64,000 nt of DNA from NCBI RefSeq assembly GCF_000019845.1, contig NC_010581.1, forward strand, positions 1,617,501 through 1,681,500, in the 5' to 3' direction. Under the pieces are notes generated by a model, which was not told the DNA's origin, ran no database searches, and saw only the letters and a list, made by a program, of their open reading frames with translations. The stretch is from Beijerinckia indica subsp. indica ATCC 9039 (GTDB taxonomy: Bacteria; Pseudomonadota; Alphaproteobacteria; Rhizobiales; Beijerinckiaceae). Numbering within the stretch: the first letter of the stretch is position 1; every line of letters begins with the position of its first letter. The position numbers were made by a program, and so were the translations under genes. Of the stretch, positions 9,876 through 18,207 are shown in pieces.

Positions 9876-10463
9876 TCAATCGCAGGCGATGCGATTTATT
9901 TGCCCCTCTGTGAGTTGGAACATGGCGTCTTGGGGTGTTTCGAGGCTCAAGGCCTCGTCCCGAGGAAGGTTCGCATACAAGCCTCGAAGGACGCGGCTGG
10001 CGACACCGTGAGAAACGATAATACGGGATGTGCAGGAATGGCTCGTGACGCGATGCAGAGCACCTTCGAGCCGGTCCGAAAAAGCCTCATAGCGCTCGCC
10101 GTCGGGAGAATGGAAATACCACTCATTGCGGCTGAAGCCCGAGCGTGCATCGGGCCAGTTCGCTTCAATTTCCGAGTTGGTCAGGCCTTCCCAGCATCCC
10201 ATTCCGATTTCCATGAGACCGGGATCGAAGACGATCTCCTGTCGGATACCGGCGGCTTCGGCAAGAATGTGGGCGGTCTGCTTGGTACGGCCGAGGGGAC
10301 TTGCAAAGACAATAGCATGATCCGGCTCGATGAGGCGGCGGAGCATTCCACCGATCTGGCGGGCTTGATCTTTCCCGCGTGCTGTCAGGGGTGAATCGAC
10401 CTGGCCCTGGAAGCGGCCTTGGGCATTGAATTCAGTCTGTCCATGTCGAACGAGATAAATCAC
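9876..10463 (-). CDS. histidine phosphatase (phosphoglycerate mutase-like) family protein
   Basis: The 195-residue protein begins MIYLVRHGQTEFNAQGRFQG, the RHG phosphohistidine motif of the branch I histidine phosphatases, and keeps the second catalytic histidine in IIVSHGVASRVLRG. Acid residues of the proton-donor loop are in GMGCWEGLTNSEIE. The family includes alpha-ribazole phosphatase, phosphoserine phosphatase and broad-specificity sugar phosphatases; the substrate here is unknown. It is divergent from the PadR regulator, so it may be in that regulator's reach. Confidence 0.85.
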   Translation of the reverse strand: MIYLVRHGQTEFNAQGRFQGQVDSPLTARGKDQARQIGGMLRRLIEPDHAIVFASPLGRTKQTAHILAEAAGIRQEIVFDPGLMEIGMGCWEGLTNSEIEANWPDARSGFSRNEWYFHSPDGERYEAFSDRLEGALHRVTSHSCTSRIIVSHGVASRVLRGLYANLPRDEALSLETPQDAMFQLTEGQINRIACD

Positions 10464-10614
10464 GCTACATCCCTAAAGGTACCAGCCAAACGTAGTCGCC
10501 ACTTTTTAAGATAATTTGATGGGTCTTCCCAGCCGATCTCATATTCGTTCTGGCTGCTTTTCTAAAAGCCAAGGCTGATAAAGCTCTAAAGGTGATTTAA
10601 AAAGCTCTTGAATT

Positions 10615-10644
10615 ATATCTTACGATATGATTATCGTAAGATAT
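10615..10644. promoter_or_regulatory. palindromic operator overlapping the padR start codon
   Basis: Two 13-base arms (10615-10627 and 10632-10644, core TATCTTACGATA / TATCGTAAGATA) form a perfect inverted repeat with a 4-base spacer. The right arm contains the A and T of the downstream ATG (10643-10645). PadR proteins bind dyads of this size as dimers, so this is probably the autorepression site. Confidence 0.75.
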
Positions 10645-11272
10645 GACGAAAGAACATATCCACGCCCACAAATTTCATCATTTCCTTCATTCCATCGGCC
10701 GCAGGCGCGGCCCGCATGGCTTCGGCCGTGGTTGGGCTGAAGGGTTCGGACGAGGCTTCGGCGGAGGAGATTTTTCCGCCGGACGCAAGCTCAGCTCGAA
10801 TGAGCTTCAGCTCGTGCTGCTGGCGCTGTTGGCCGAGCGTCCTGCTCATGGCTACGAACTGATCCGCATGCTGGAGGAACGCTCTGGGGGCTTCTATGCC
10901 CCGAGCCCAGGCATGGTCTATCCAGCACTGACCTATCTGGAAGAAATCGGCCACGCTTCGGTCACGCAAGAGGGCAACCGCAAGCTCTACAGCCTCACCG
11001 AGGAAGGGCGTCAGTCTTTACAAGCCCACCGTGAGGAGGCTGACTTTATCCTCGAGACATTGGCTCGCATCGGCAGCCGCATGGCCGAGGTCCGCGAGGC
11101 CTTCGCCGGCGTTGATGCTGCAGACCCCCAGGCGGCGGATGAACTGCATCAAGCCCGCCATGCCATCAAGCACGCTTTGATGCGCAAACGTGGCTGTTCC
11201 CCAGCGGAAGCCCGCCGTATTGCTGGCATTCTCCAGCGCGCGACCGCCGAGATCCTTGAACAGTCCAACTGA
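10643..11272 (+). CDS. PadR-family transcriptional regulator with His/Gly-rich N terminus
   Basis: The 209-residue product has a PadR winged helix at about residues 55-125 (LVLLALLAERPAHGYELIRML and PGMVYPALTYLEEIG) followed by a helical dimerisation tail. The first 45 residues are rich in His, Arg, Gly and Phe (HIHAHKFHHFLH, GFGRGWAEGFGRGFGGG), as in PadR proteins near metal or siderophore genes; metal or flavin sensing is an inference. The start codon lies inside the palindrome and has no clear Shine-Dalgarno, suggesting a leaderless or weakly translated message. No other in-frame ATG precedes the DNA-binding domain. Confidence 0.85.
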   Translation: MTKEHIHAHKFHHFLHSIGRRRGPHGFGRGWAEGFGRGFGGGDFSAGRKLSSNELQLVLLALLAERPAHGYELIRMLEERSGGFYAPSPGMVYPALTYLEEIGHASVTQEGNRKLYSLTEEGRQSLQAHREEADFILETLARIGSRMAEVREAFAGVDAADPQAADELHQARHAIKHALMRKRGCSPAEARRIAGILQRATAEILEQSN

Positions 11273-11277
11273 ACGCC

Positions 11278-11317
11278 ATGAAGCCTTTGGCCGGCATGGT
11301 CGAGCCAAGGGCTTCAT
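11278..11317 (+). terminator. hairpin after padR
   Basis: Arms ATGAAGCCTTTGGC (11278-11291) and GCCAAGGGCTTCAT (11304-11317) pair with one mismatch, starting 5 bp after the padR stop. Only a short T-containing stretch follows. Confidence 0.6.
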
Positions 11318-11444
11318 TATTGACGTGCGTATCACTTTATTTTCAAAGACTCATCCATAATCAGGAAGTCAGAGAGCCCTTCAGGGATGGTTTCGCCGCT
11401 CTTTTCCTCTTAAATGAAGAGGGAACTCTTAAAGAGACGAAGGC

Positions 11445-12281
11445 ATGGCCGATATTCTGAAGCGGATCGAAGCCTATAAAAGGCAGGAAATTGCTCAGGC
11501 AAAACAAAGTGTGAGCCTCGATGCTTTGCGGCGCCAATGCGAAAGCGTGGAAAAGCCGCGTGGTTTCATCAAAGCGCTCGCTGCCAAACAGGCCGAGGGG
11601 CGCATGGCGCTCATCGCTGAAATCAAGAAGGCCAGCCCATCCAAAGGCCTGATCCGGGCCGATTTCGATCCGCCGGCCTTGGCGCGGGCCTATGAGGAAG
11701 GTGGCGCCGCCTGTCTCTCCGTTCTCACCGATACGCCATCCTTTCAGGGCTCTCCTGAATTTCTCACGATCGCGCGGCAGGCCGTGAGCCTGCCAGCCTT
11801 GCGCAAGGATTTCCTCTTCGATCCTTATCAGGTCTTCGAGGCGCGGGCCTGGGGTGCCGATTGCATCTTGATCATCATGGCTTGCGTCGATGATGAGCTC
11901 GCTGGCGCCCTGCGTGATGCCGCGCGGGAGCTTGGCATGGATTGCCTCGTCGAGGTGCATGACGAGGCGGAACTTATCCGCGCCCTCCGTCTTGAAACCC
12001 CGCTGATCGGCATCAATAATCGCGATTTGCGCACCTTTAATGTCTCGCTCGAAACCAGCGAGCGGCTCGCCGCCAAAATTCCGGATGATCGCATGATCGT
12101 CGGCGAAAGCGGCATTTTCACCGCGCAGGATTGCGCGCGGCTCAAGGCCCATCGCATTGGGACCGTGCTCGTTGGCGAAAGCCTGATGCGGGAGCAAGAT
12201 GTGACGGCGGCGACACGCCGGCTGCTCGATCTGCCGCCGGAGGCCGTGACGGGCCCGGTCCATGCCGTTTTGGAGTCATGA
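11445..12281 (+). CDS. trpC: indole-3-glycerol-phosphate synthase
   Basis: The 278-residue (beta/alpha)8 enzyme closes the indole ring in tryptophan synthesis. Typical landmarks are [14 protein letters not shown] (catalytic lysine), [11 protein letters not shown] and [10 protein letters not shown]. It is monofunctional, not fused to TrpF. moaC follows after 10 bp and moeA overlaps moaC, so trpC-moaC-moeA is probably one transcript. In related genomes trpC directly follows trpD; here trpD lies at 34.1-35.1 kb on the opposite strand. Confidence 0.97.
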   Translation: MADILKRIEAYKRQEIAQAKQSVSLDALRRQCESVEKPRGFIKALAAKQAEGRMALIAEIKKASPSKGLIRADFDPPALARAYEEGGAACLSVLTDTPSFQGSPEFLTIARQAVSLPALRKDFLFDPYQVFEARAWGADCILIIMACVDDELAGALRDAARELGMDCLVEVHDEAELIRALRLETPLIGINNRDLRTFNVSLETSERLAAKIPDDRMIVGESGIFTAQDCARLKAHRIGTVLVGESLMREQDVTAATRRLLDLPPEAVTGPVHAVLES

Positions 12282-12291
12282 GGGGCGCTTC

Positions 12292-12774
12292 ATGAGTTCC
12301 TTGACCCATCTGACGAGCCATGGCGAAGCCGTCATGGTCGATGTCTCCGATAAGGCAGAGACCGAGCGGGTCGCGATCGCCGAGGCCCGGGTCGTCATGC
12401 GTATGGAAACGCTGGAACTGGCTCTCTCGGGCAATGCCGAAAAAGGCGATGTCGTGGCAACGGCCCGGATCGCTGGCATCATGGCCGCGAAAAAGACGCA
12501 TGAGCTGATCCCGCTCTGTCATCCGCTGCTCCTGACCAAGGTTGGCGTCGATCTTGAACCCGATCCTTCGCTGCCCGGTTTTCGCGTCCAGGCCCTTGCC
12601 AAGGTGAAGGGTCAGACTGGCGTCGAAATGGAAGCTTTGACCGCCGTCTCCGTGGCCTGCCTGACGCTTTATGACATGCTGAAGGCCGTTGACCGTTTCA
12701 TGCGCATTGAAGGAATAGGCCTCCTGGAAAAACAGGGAGGCAAATCAGGTTCCTGGAAACGAGAAAAAGAATGA
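12292..12774 (+). CDS. moaC: cyclic pyranopterin monophosphate synthase
   Basis: The 160-residue enzyme converts the MoaA product into cyclic pyranopterin monophosphate in molybdenum-cofactor synthesis. Family landmarks include [27 protein letters not shown] (active-site lysine and histidine loop) and [24 protein letters not shown]. The ATG at 12292 follows AGGGGCG; ten upstream in-frame residues are discarded. It starts 10 bp after trpC and overlaps moeA by 4 bp, indicating translational coupling. Confidence 0.96.
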   Translation: MSSLTHLTSHGEAVMVDVSDKAETERVAIAEARVVMRMETLELALSGNAEKGDVVATARIAGIMAAKKTHELIPLCHPLLLTKVGVDLEPDPSLPGFRVQALAKVKGQTGVEMEALTAVSVACLTLYDMLKAVDRFMRIEGIGLLEKQGGKSGSWKREKE

Positions 12775-14051
12775 ACGCGGTTGCCCCGCACAAAAATGCA
12801 GGTCCTGTTAAAACGGACCAACCGAAACCGGCCCTGTCCGTCGCTGAGGCGCGCCGGACGATTTTGACGAGCGTCGCCCTGCCGCGCGCCGTCGAAACCG
12901 TGGCCCTTGCCGAAGCGCATGGCCGCACATTGGCCGCGCCTCTTGCCGCCAAGCGCACGCAGCCGCCCTTCGCCGCTTCGGCGATGGATGGCTATGCGAT
13001 CCGCGCTGACGATCTGCACAGTGCTCGCGCGCCGGTCAAACTCACGCTCATCGGTGAAAGCGCGGCGGGCCATGGTTTTGCCGGCACAGTCGGGCCTATG
13101 GAGACCGTGCGGATCTTTACCGGTGCTCCGGTGCCGGAAGGCACCGATACGATCCTCATCCAGGAATTGGTGACAATCGAGGATGGTTTGATCCTGCCGC
13201 AAAAGACACCGCCGCGTGGCCGCTACATTCGCGAGGCGGGTCTCGATTTTCAGGAAGGGGAGATTCTGCTTCCGGAGGGGCGCCGCTTGAGCGCTGCCGA
13301 TCTCGCTTTGGCGGCGGCGATGAACCACGCTGTCGTGCCGGTGACGAAACAGCCGCGTGTTGGCATTCTCGCGACGGGCGATGAATTGGTGCGGCCGGGC
13401 GAGGCGCTCGGACCCTCGCAGATCGTCTCTTCCAATTCCTACGCTATTGCGGCGCAGGTGCGTGCCGCCGGCGGTCTGCCCGTCGATCTTGGCATTGCGG
13501 GGGATAATGCCATAGCGCTTGCGCAAGGCATTGCCGCGGCCCGCATGCTCAAGGTCGATGTGCTGGTGATCTCGGGCGGCGTGTCCGTCGGTGATTACGA
13601 TCTCGTGCGCAAGGCTTTGTTGCAGGAAGGCATGGAATTGAGCTTCTGGCGCATCGCCATGCGTCCCGGACGGCCGCTCATTCATGGCATGCTGGGAGAT
13701 ATGGCGATTTTGGGTCTGCCGGGTAATCCGGTCGCCGCGCTCGTCTGCGGCCTGCTGTTTTTGACACCCCTTGTGCGTATTTTGGATGGAGAGGCTGGCG
13801 TGCTCGAAGCCGATCCGAGCGAACCGGCGCTTCTTGCCGAGGCGCTTCCCGAAAACGATGCGCGCGAGGATTTCTTGCGGGCCACTTATGTGCGGACAGA
13901 CAATGGTCTGCCGTCCGTCACACCCTTTGCGGCGCAGGATTCCTCCTTGCTGCATGTGATGGCCGAGGCCAATTGCCTGTTGATTCGACCACCTCATGCT
14001 CCGACCGCTTCGGCTGGCGACCCATGCCGGATCATCCGGCTTGATCGCTAA
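12771..14051 (+). CDS. moeA: molybdopterin molybdenumtransferase
   Basis: The 426-residue protein inserts molybdate into adenylylated molybdopterin. It shows the MoeA order: N-terminal linker and domain II around [15 protein letters not shown], central MoCF-biosynthesis domain with [13 protein letters not shown] and [29 protein letters not shown], and a C-terminal domain IV. The start overlaps the moaC stop as ATGA. Normal length for the family. Confidence 0.96.
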   Translation: MNAVAPHKNAGPVKTDQPKPALSVAEARRTILTSVALPRAVETVALAEAHGRTLAAPLAAKRTQPPFAASAMDGYAIRADDLHSARAPVKLTLIGESAAGHGFAGTVGPMETVRIFTGAPVPEGTDTILIQELVTIEDGLILPQKTPPRGRYIREAGLDFQEGEILLPEGRRLSAADLALAAAMNHAVVPVTKQPRVGILATGDELVRPGEALGPSQIVSSNSYAIAAQVRAAGGLPVDLGIAGDNAIALAQGIAAARMLKVDVLVISGGVSVGDYDLVRKALLQEGMELSFWRIAMRPGRPLIHGMLGDMAILGLPGNPVAALVCGLLFLTPLVRILDGEAGVLEADPSEPALLAEALPENDAREDFLRATYVRTDNGLPSVTPFAAQDSSLLHVMAEANCLLIRPPHAPTASAGDPCRIIRLDR

Positions 14052-14062
14052 AGCATCTTGCG

Positions 14063-14092
14063 GAACACAGGGCGAACAGATATAGTCTGTTC
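14063..14092 (+). promoter_or_regulatory. LexA operator (SOS box) with adjoining dyad
   Basis: GAAC at 14063-14066 and GAAC at 14074-14077 are separated by exactly 7 bases, matching the alphaproteobacterial LexA direct-repeat box GAAC-N7-GAAC. The second GAAC also begins a perfect dyad, GAACAGA (14074-14080) facing TCTGTTC (14086-14092), and GTTC-N7-GTTT continues to 14103. The cluster of half-sites lies 131 bp before the lexA start, as expected for autorepression. Confidence 0.85.
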
Positions 14093-14222
14093 ACTGTTTG
14101 TTTAAGGTTTGCGGGCAATTTGCGGGGGCATATCCGCAAACAGGGTCCGCTTCCAAGCAGTCAGCCTGGGACGTTTGCCGCAATGTCAATCGTTCTTCTC
14201 AAGGGATGAAAGGGCCGGGACG

Positions 14223-14936
14223 ATGCTCACCAAGAAGCAGAGCGAATTGCTGCGCTTCATTCATGAACGTCTCAAGGAAACCGGAGTCCCACCGTCCTTT
14301 GACGAGATGAAAGAGGCCCTGGACCTCCGCTCCAAATCGGGGATTCATCGTTTGGTCATGGCTTTGGAGGAACGCGGCTTCATCCGCCGTCTTCCCAATC
14401 GCGCGCGCGCCCTTGAAGTGGTGCGTCTGCCCGATGCCGCGACGCCGCCCGTGCCACCCCACGGCAGGAAATTCTCGCCCAGCGTCATCGAGGGAGATCT
14501 TGGCCGCGTCAGGCCACATACTCCGCATACTGACGACGAGGATTCGGAACTTACCACGGTCGCCATCCCCGTCATGGGGCGGATCGCCGCCGGCACGCCG
14601 ATCAGTGCCTTGCAGCATCGCAGCCATACGATCGGCCTGCCGATGGATATGCTGCCTGCGGGCGAACATTACGCCCTGGAAGTGCGCGGCGATTCCATGA
14701 TCGATGCTGGCATTCTCGATGCCGATACGGTGATCATCCGCCGCCAGGATAATGCGGAAAACGGCGATATCGTCGTCGCCTTGATCGATGATGAAGAAGC
14801 AACCTTGAAACGTCTGCGGCGGCGCGGGGCCTCGATCGCGTTGGAACCCGCCAATTCGGCCTATGAGACCCGGATTTTCGGGCCTGATCGTGTGCGTATT
14901 CAAGGCAAGCTGGTCAGCCTCATCCGGCGTTATTGA
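14223..14936 (+). CDS. lexA: LexA repressor
   Basis: The 237-residue SOS repressor has an N-terminal winged helix ([17 protein letters not shown] with [25 protein letters not shown]) and a C-terminal S24 self-cleavage domain. The cleavage bond is Ala123-Gly124 in RIAAGTP, the nucleophile is Ser158 in RGDSMID, and the general base is Lys196 in ATLKR. The linker is longer than in E. coli, as usual in alphaproteobacteria. The ATG at 14223 is chosen because the family begins MLT; a TTG 38 codons upstream is ignored. A LexA box precedes it. Confidence 0.97.
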
Positions 14937-14970
14937 GGCATCCTCGAGCCCAGCGCGGGTTATGCCTCAA
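14933..14970 (+). terminator. hairpin overlapping the lexA stop
   Basis: TTGAGGCAT (14933-14941) and ATGCCTCAA (14962-14970) pair perfectly, with a GC-rich inner part (CCC...GGG). No T-run follows, so it may be a stabilising 3' structure rather than an intrinsic terminator. Confidence 0.45.
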
Positions 14971-15159
14971 CGGGAACACTGAGGCTCTAAGCCTTTATAA
15001 GTACGCAGCTTTCCATAGGCGTCGCGGTTCAGCCCTTCCAACCCCAAGTCTGGGGGAATTCCTCCTGTTCAGACCAGCTCCGCCACGGACGATCGCTCGA
15101 CGCGTCCCTGGTATGAAGTCTGCGTGCGGGGTTTTCGCGTTCAGCCATTGGAGGGGACT

Positions 15160-15399
15160 ATGCCAGAAATCAAAATATTGACCCGCGATAGCATCGCCCC
15201 GCAAGGAGACTTTGTGTCTGTCACTAGACGCATCGCTCCCAATAAGAGTGTGGTGACCGATATTATCTGCATGAAGGATGGCGCGGCGGTCAAGACCATC
15301 ACGGACCGCCAATTGACACCCGATGTGGCGATTCAAAAAGCCTCGGAAATCGCGGACGATCATGATGTTGATTGGGTCTATGTTCTCGACCTTTCGTGA
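15160..15399 (+). CDS. small hypothetical protein
   Basis: The ATG at 15160 follows a strong ribosome site (GGAGGGGAC), giving a 79-residue soluble protein with no signal peptide or membrane segment. It ends in the acidic, aromatic tail DDHDVDWVYVLDLS. No motif that I recognise. Codon use resembles the neighbouring core genes, which suggests a resident gene rather than island cargo. Confidence 0.6.
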   Translation: MPEIKILTRDSIAPQGDFVSVTRRIAPNKSVVTDIICMKDGAAVKTITDRQLTPDVAIQKASEIADDHDVDWVYVLDLS

Positions 15400-15538
15400 A
15401 TGGAAAGGCGATGGTGCGTTGACTGCGGCAGAGCCAAATGCCTTGGCCGATCTGATGCAACGGCCGGAAACCAGGCCGCCTGTGGTCCTTTGCGCTAAAA
15501 ATCAGGAAGCGTTATAGGCTCTCGGAAAGAGAGAAATC

Positions 15539-15880
15539 ATGGAACCTATGATGGACCGGGATCAAATCGTTAAACAGCTTGCCGGCTTGGAGGTCGACCT
15601 CATCAACCGCATTTGGGGATGCGTGGCAGAGGAAGAAGATACATTCGAGTTCATTTCACGACAGCTCGTCGATAAGCCGGAAGATGTCGACCTGCAGAAT
15701 TTCATCAATCACGCCTTGACCGGCGTTCTGCTTGCGGTCGCCTTTTTTCGTTTCAAAGAGACGATGAAGCCTTTTCTCGGGCCAAAAGAAATCGAAGAGG
15801 CTTTCATGCGCATGGCCCATAACAAGGCGAAGAATGTCGTCGATCATTGGCATGAGCAATCAGAGGGCAGTGCGGATTGA
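15539..15880 (+). CDS. hypothetical protein, helical
   Basis: The 113-residue product starts at ATG 15539 after GGAAAGAGAG. It is predicted mostly helical and acidic (MDRDQIVKQLAGLEVDLINRIWGCVAEEEDTFEF...), with one moderately hydrophobic stretch (HALTGVLLAVAFFRFKE). No known family recognised. It is the last gene before GC content falls, so the left edge of the accessory block probably lies just downstream. Confidence 0.6.
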   Translation: MEPMMDRDQIVKQLAGLEVDLINRIWGCVAEEEDTFEFISRQLVDKPEDVDLQNFINHALTGVLLAVAFFRFKETMKPFLGPKEIEEAFMRMAHNKAKNVVDHWHEQSEGSAD

Positions 15881-16162
15881 GGCCGCAGTCGATCAAAGCC
15901 CCGGTTCCAGACCAAGGATGAAGGGAACCCATTCAATGTCTGAGGGGGAGGCGGCTGTTTAAGCGGACATTTTTCAATGCGGCTTTTGCGCCAAAAAGAG
16001 ACACTCCCAGATCTGTTGCTAAATGGCAAAATTGACTCGGAGCAGATGCTGGGATTGGGAAGGTGCATACGCTCAGTAAAGCAATAGGGAATTTATGAAA
16101 TCGTCCATTGAAGTTGAAGAAAACCCAGATAAATTGCCTCTGTTATTTATCGAGACTGTCTA
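15881..16162. other. intergenic segment at the left edge of the accessory block
   Basis: There is no credible gene in these 282 bases. GC content falls visibly from about 15,960 onward, before the ParA-like gene. No tRNA, integrase gene or clear flanking repeat was found to define an attachment site. Confidence 0.4.
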
Positions 16163-17263
16163 ATGAAACCTGATATCGTCACGATCTTCAACAACAAGGG
16201 CGGCGTGGGGAAGACCACTCTGACTTACCACCTAGCGCATGCCTTGGGTGATCTAGACAAGAAGGTCCTTCTTATCGACCTCGATCCTCAGTGCAATCTA
16301 ACAATCTTTTCCCTGCCTATGGAAACCATCCACGACATCTGGGTCGCAGAGGATGATTTCATTGAGGATTTCGCGGCCACACGATCCAAAACTTCTAACT
16401 CCGATTTTCAATCATTGTTGAGAAAGCCCCGGTCTATCCATTTCGATCTCAAGCCAACAGAAGACGGTACCGCAGAGCTCGAGTCTTTGCCGCCGCCGGT
16501 GATGCTGAATAACAATGTCCATCTCATTCCCGGGCGACTGACGCTTCACCTATTCGAGGCGAAGATCGGCGAACGCTGGAGCGGGATCTATCAGGGCGAC
16601 CCGCTCGCAATCCGAACCGCTACGCGGGTTCGGCAGCTGGCATATGACTACGCGGCATACCACGGATATCACCTAGTCATATTCGACACCTCGCCGAGCC
16701 TCGGAGCATTGAACCGTCACCTCCTCACCCTTGCGGACGGGTTCTTAATTCCGTGCTCTCCCGACCTCTTTTCCGTCTATGGCATCCGAAACATTGGGGG
16801 GGCTCTGCGTTTGTGGCGGAAGCAGTTCGACAGCATCTTCCACCTTCTTTCTGATACCAAGCGTAGCCAGTTTCCCGAGAAGTTCGTGAAACTGATTGGC
16901 TATACAATCTACAACGCAAAGCGGTATTCCGGGTTGGGGAATGACTTAGATCTCGCTAAGGCGCACTTTCACTATGCGCAACAGATTCCGGGAACGATCG
17001 CAAAGTTCGTTGATCCTGAAAACTCGTTGCCATTCACAGAAATCCTTTCAGGCTCCATCGGCAATAAGGCTGTAATACACAGTCACAATACATTCCCCAG
17101 CATGTCACAGAAGTACCACAAGCCAATGTGGCTTCTTCCAGACATCAATCTAGAAGTAGAAGATCGAAGTACCGTCGCAGGCAACCAAAACAAATATCGC
17201 GAAACCCAAGGCGCCTATCTCGCGTTCGCCCGTGACTTCCTGGATAGGGTCGCCCAACTATGA
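16163..17263 (+). CDS. ParA-like P-loop ATPase, partner of a RelA/SpoT-type synthetase
   Basis: The 366-residue protein has a deviant Walker A motif NNKGGVGKTT (residues 10-19), Walker B-like VLLIDLDPQ (35-43) and VIFDTSPSLGALN (about 172-184), all diagnostic of the ParA/MinD/Soj fold. It is longer than partition ParA, with an insert at about residues 50-115 and a C-terminal extension (about 215-366) rich in aromatic and basic residues. No ParB gene or parS-like repeat is nearby, so chromosome or plasmid partitioning is unlikely. Its stop overlaps the start of the RelA/SpoT-type gene by 4 bp, so the two are translationally coupled. ATP-dependent control of its partner is an inference. Confidence 0.85.
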   Translation: MKPDIVTIFNNKGGVGKTTLTYHLAHALGDLDKKVLLIDLDPQCNLTIFSLPMETIHDIWVAEDDFIEDFAATRSKTSNSDFQSLLRKPRSIHFDLKPTEDGTAELESLPPPVMLNNNVHLIPGRLTLHLFEAKIGERWSGIYQGDPLAIRTATRVRQLAYDYAAYHGYHLVIFDTSPSLGALNRHLLTLADGFLIPCSPDLFSVYGIRNIGGALRLWRKQFDSIFHLLSDTKRSQFPEKFVKLIGYTIYNAKRYSGLGNDLDLAKAHFHYAQQIPGTIAKFVDPENSLPFTEILSGSIGNKAVIHSHNTFPSMSQKYHKPMWLLPDINLEVEDRSTVAGNQNKYRETQGAYLAFARDFLDRVAQL

Positions 17264-17988
17264 CCGACGCGTGTGCACATGAGGAAATCGCGACGGAGGA
17301 AACTGTCGCGGAACCGGTTATCATTGACGAAAAAGCCATAGAGGACACTTTAGCCCGGTACGATCGAGTACGGCATGACCTCGGAATATTTATGGAAGGA
17401 GTCGTGAAATATATCGGCGTGCACCCCGATCTGATCGTGAACGGCCATCAAATCGTCCATTCGTTTAAGAGCCGTTTGAAAGACCGTGAACATCTACGCG
17501 CGAAAATCCTCAGGAAGGCCGAGCTGGGGCGGGAAATAAACGCACAGAACTTGTTCACCAAAGTCACAGATCTGGCGGGAGTCCGTATTCTTCATTTATT
17601 CCAAGAGAATTTCGCAGAAATCGATGCCATCATCCGCCGCAAGGTGACTGAAGACGGGGACTGGATCTTCGACGAGCGTCCCAAGGCTTATACCTGGGAT
17701 CCCGAGGCTGTCACCTTCTTCCAACGTTTCGACCTCGATGTCTCTGAGAAGACAACGTCATACACTAGCGTCCACTATCTTGTGCGTCCGCGCACTGATT
17801 CACCGTTGTGCTGCGAAATTCAGGTACGCACTCTGTTTGAGGAGATCTGGGGCGAGGTGGACCATCAGATCAACTACCCAGTTCCGACTGACAATGTGGC
17901 CTTGTATGAGCAGATCAAGGTTCTGTCAAAGATCGTGGGAGCAGGCAGCCGACTCTTGGATTCACTCAAACGCGTCCAGAATGGCTAA
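17260..17988 (+). CDS. stand-alone RelA/SpoT-type (p)ppGpp synthetase domain protein
   Basis: The 242-residue protein has one RelA/SpoT nucleotidyltransferase domain (about residues 60-210) and no HD hydrolase, TGS or ACT domain. Synthetase motifs look intact: basic ATP-binding stretch SRLKDREHLRAKILRK (71-86), VTDLAGVRIL with Asp104 and Arg109, YTSVHYLV (168-175), and EIQVRTLFEEIWGEVDH (186-202). It could make (p)ppGpp or related alarmones, or act as a toxic small alarmone synthetase that pyrophosphorylates tRNA; the sequence alone does not decide. It is coupled to the ParA-like ATPase by an ATGA overlap. No separate small antitoxin gene is visible. Confidence 0.88.
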   Translation: MTDACAHEEIATEETVAEPVIIDEKAIEDTLARYDRVRHDLGIFMEGVVKYIGVHPDLIVNGHQIVHSFKSRLKDREHLRAKILRKAELGREINAQNLFTKVTDLAGVRILHLFQENFAEIDAIIRRKVTEDGDWIFDERPKAYTWDPEAVTFFQRFDLDVSEKTTSYTSVHYLVRPRTDSPLCCEIQVRTLFEEIWGEVDHQINYPVPTDNVALYEQIKVLSKIVGAGSRLLDSLKRVQNG

Positions 17989-18207
17989 ACCATTTTGTAA
18001 CTTTACCTTTCAGACCAATACCCTTTCCAGGGTGTTTTGCTCTTAGGGATTGATCGCTCCCGAATGCTACATAAACTAAAGTCATTCTTCGATAATAGCT
18101 ATTATTGCTTCTCATCAATGGTTAGGTAATTTGCCATTGAGGAACATTTGAATTTTGTTCCCAATTGGTCAATTATCACTACAATTCAAGAGGTTAGGAG
18201 GGGAGCT

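Noticed and set aside
12669..13997. 442-codon minus-strand open frame across moeA
   Set aside because: Antisense shadow in GC-rich codon-biased DNA; moeA on the other strand has full family motifs.
16163..17263. ParA-like gene as a plasmid or chromosome partition gene
   Set aside because: There is no ParB gene, no parS-like repeats and no replication gene nearby, and the partner is a RelA/SpoT-type synthetase.
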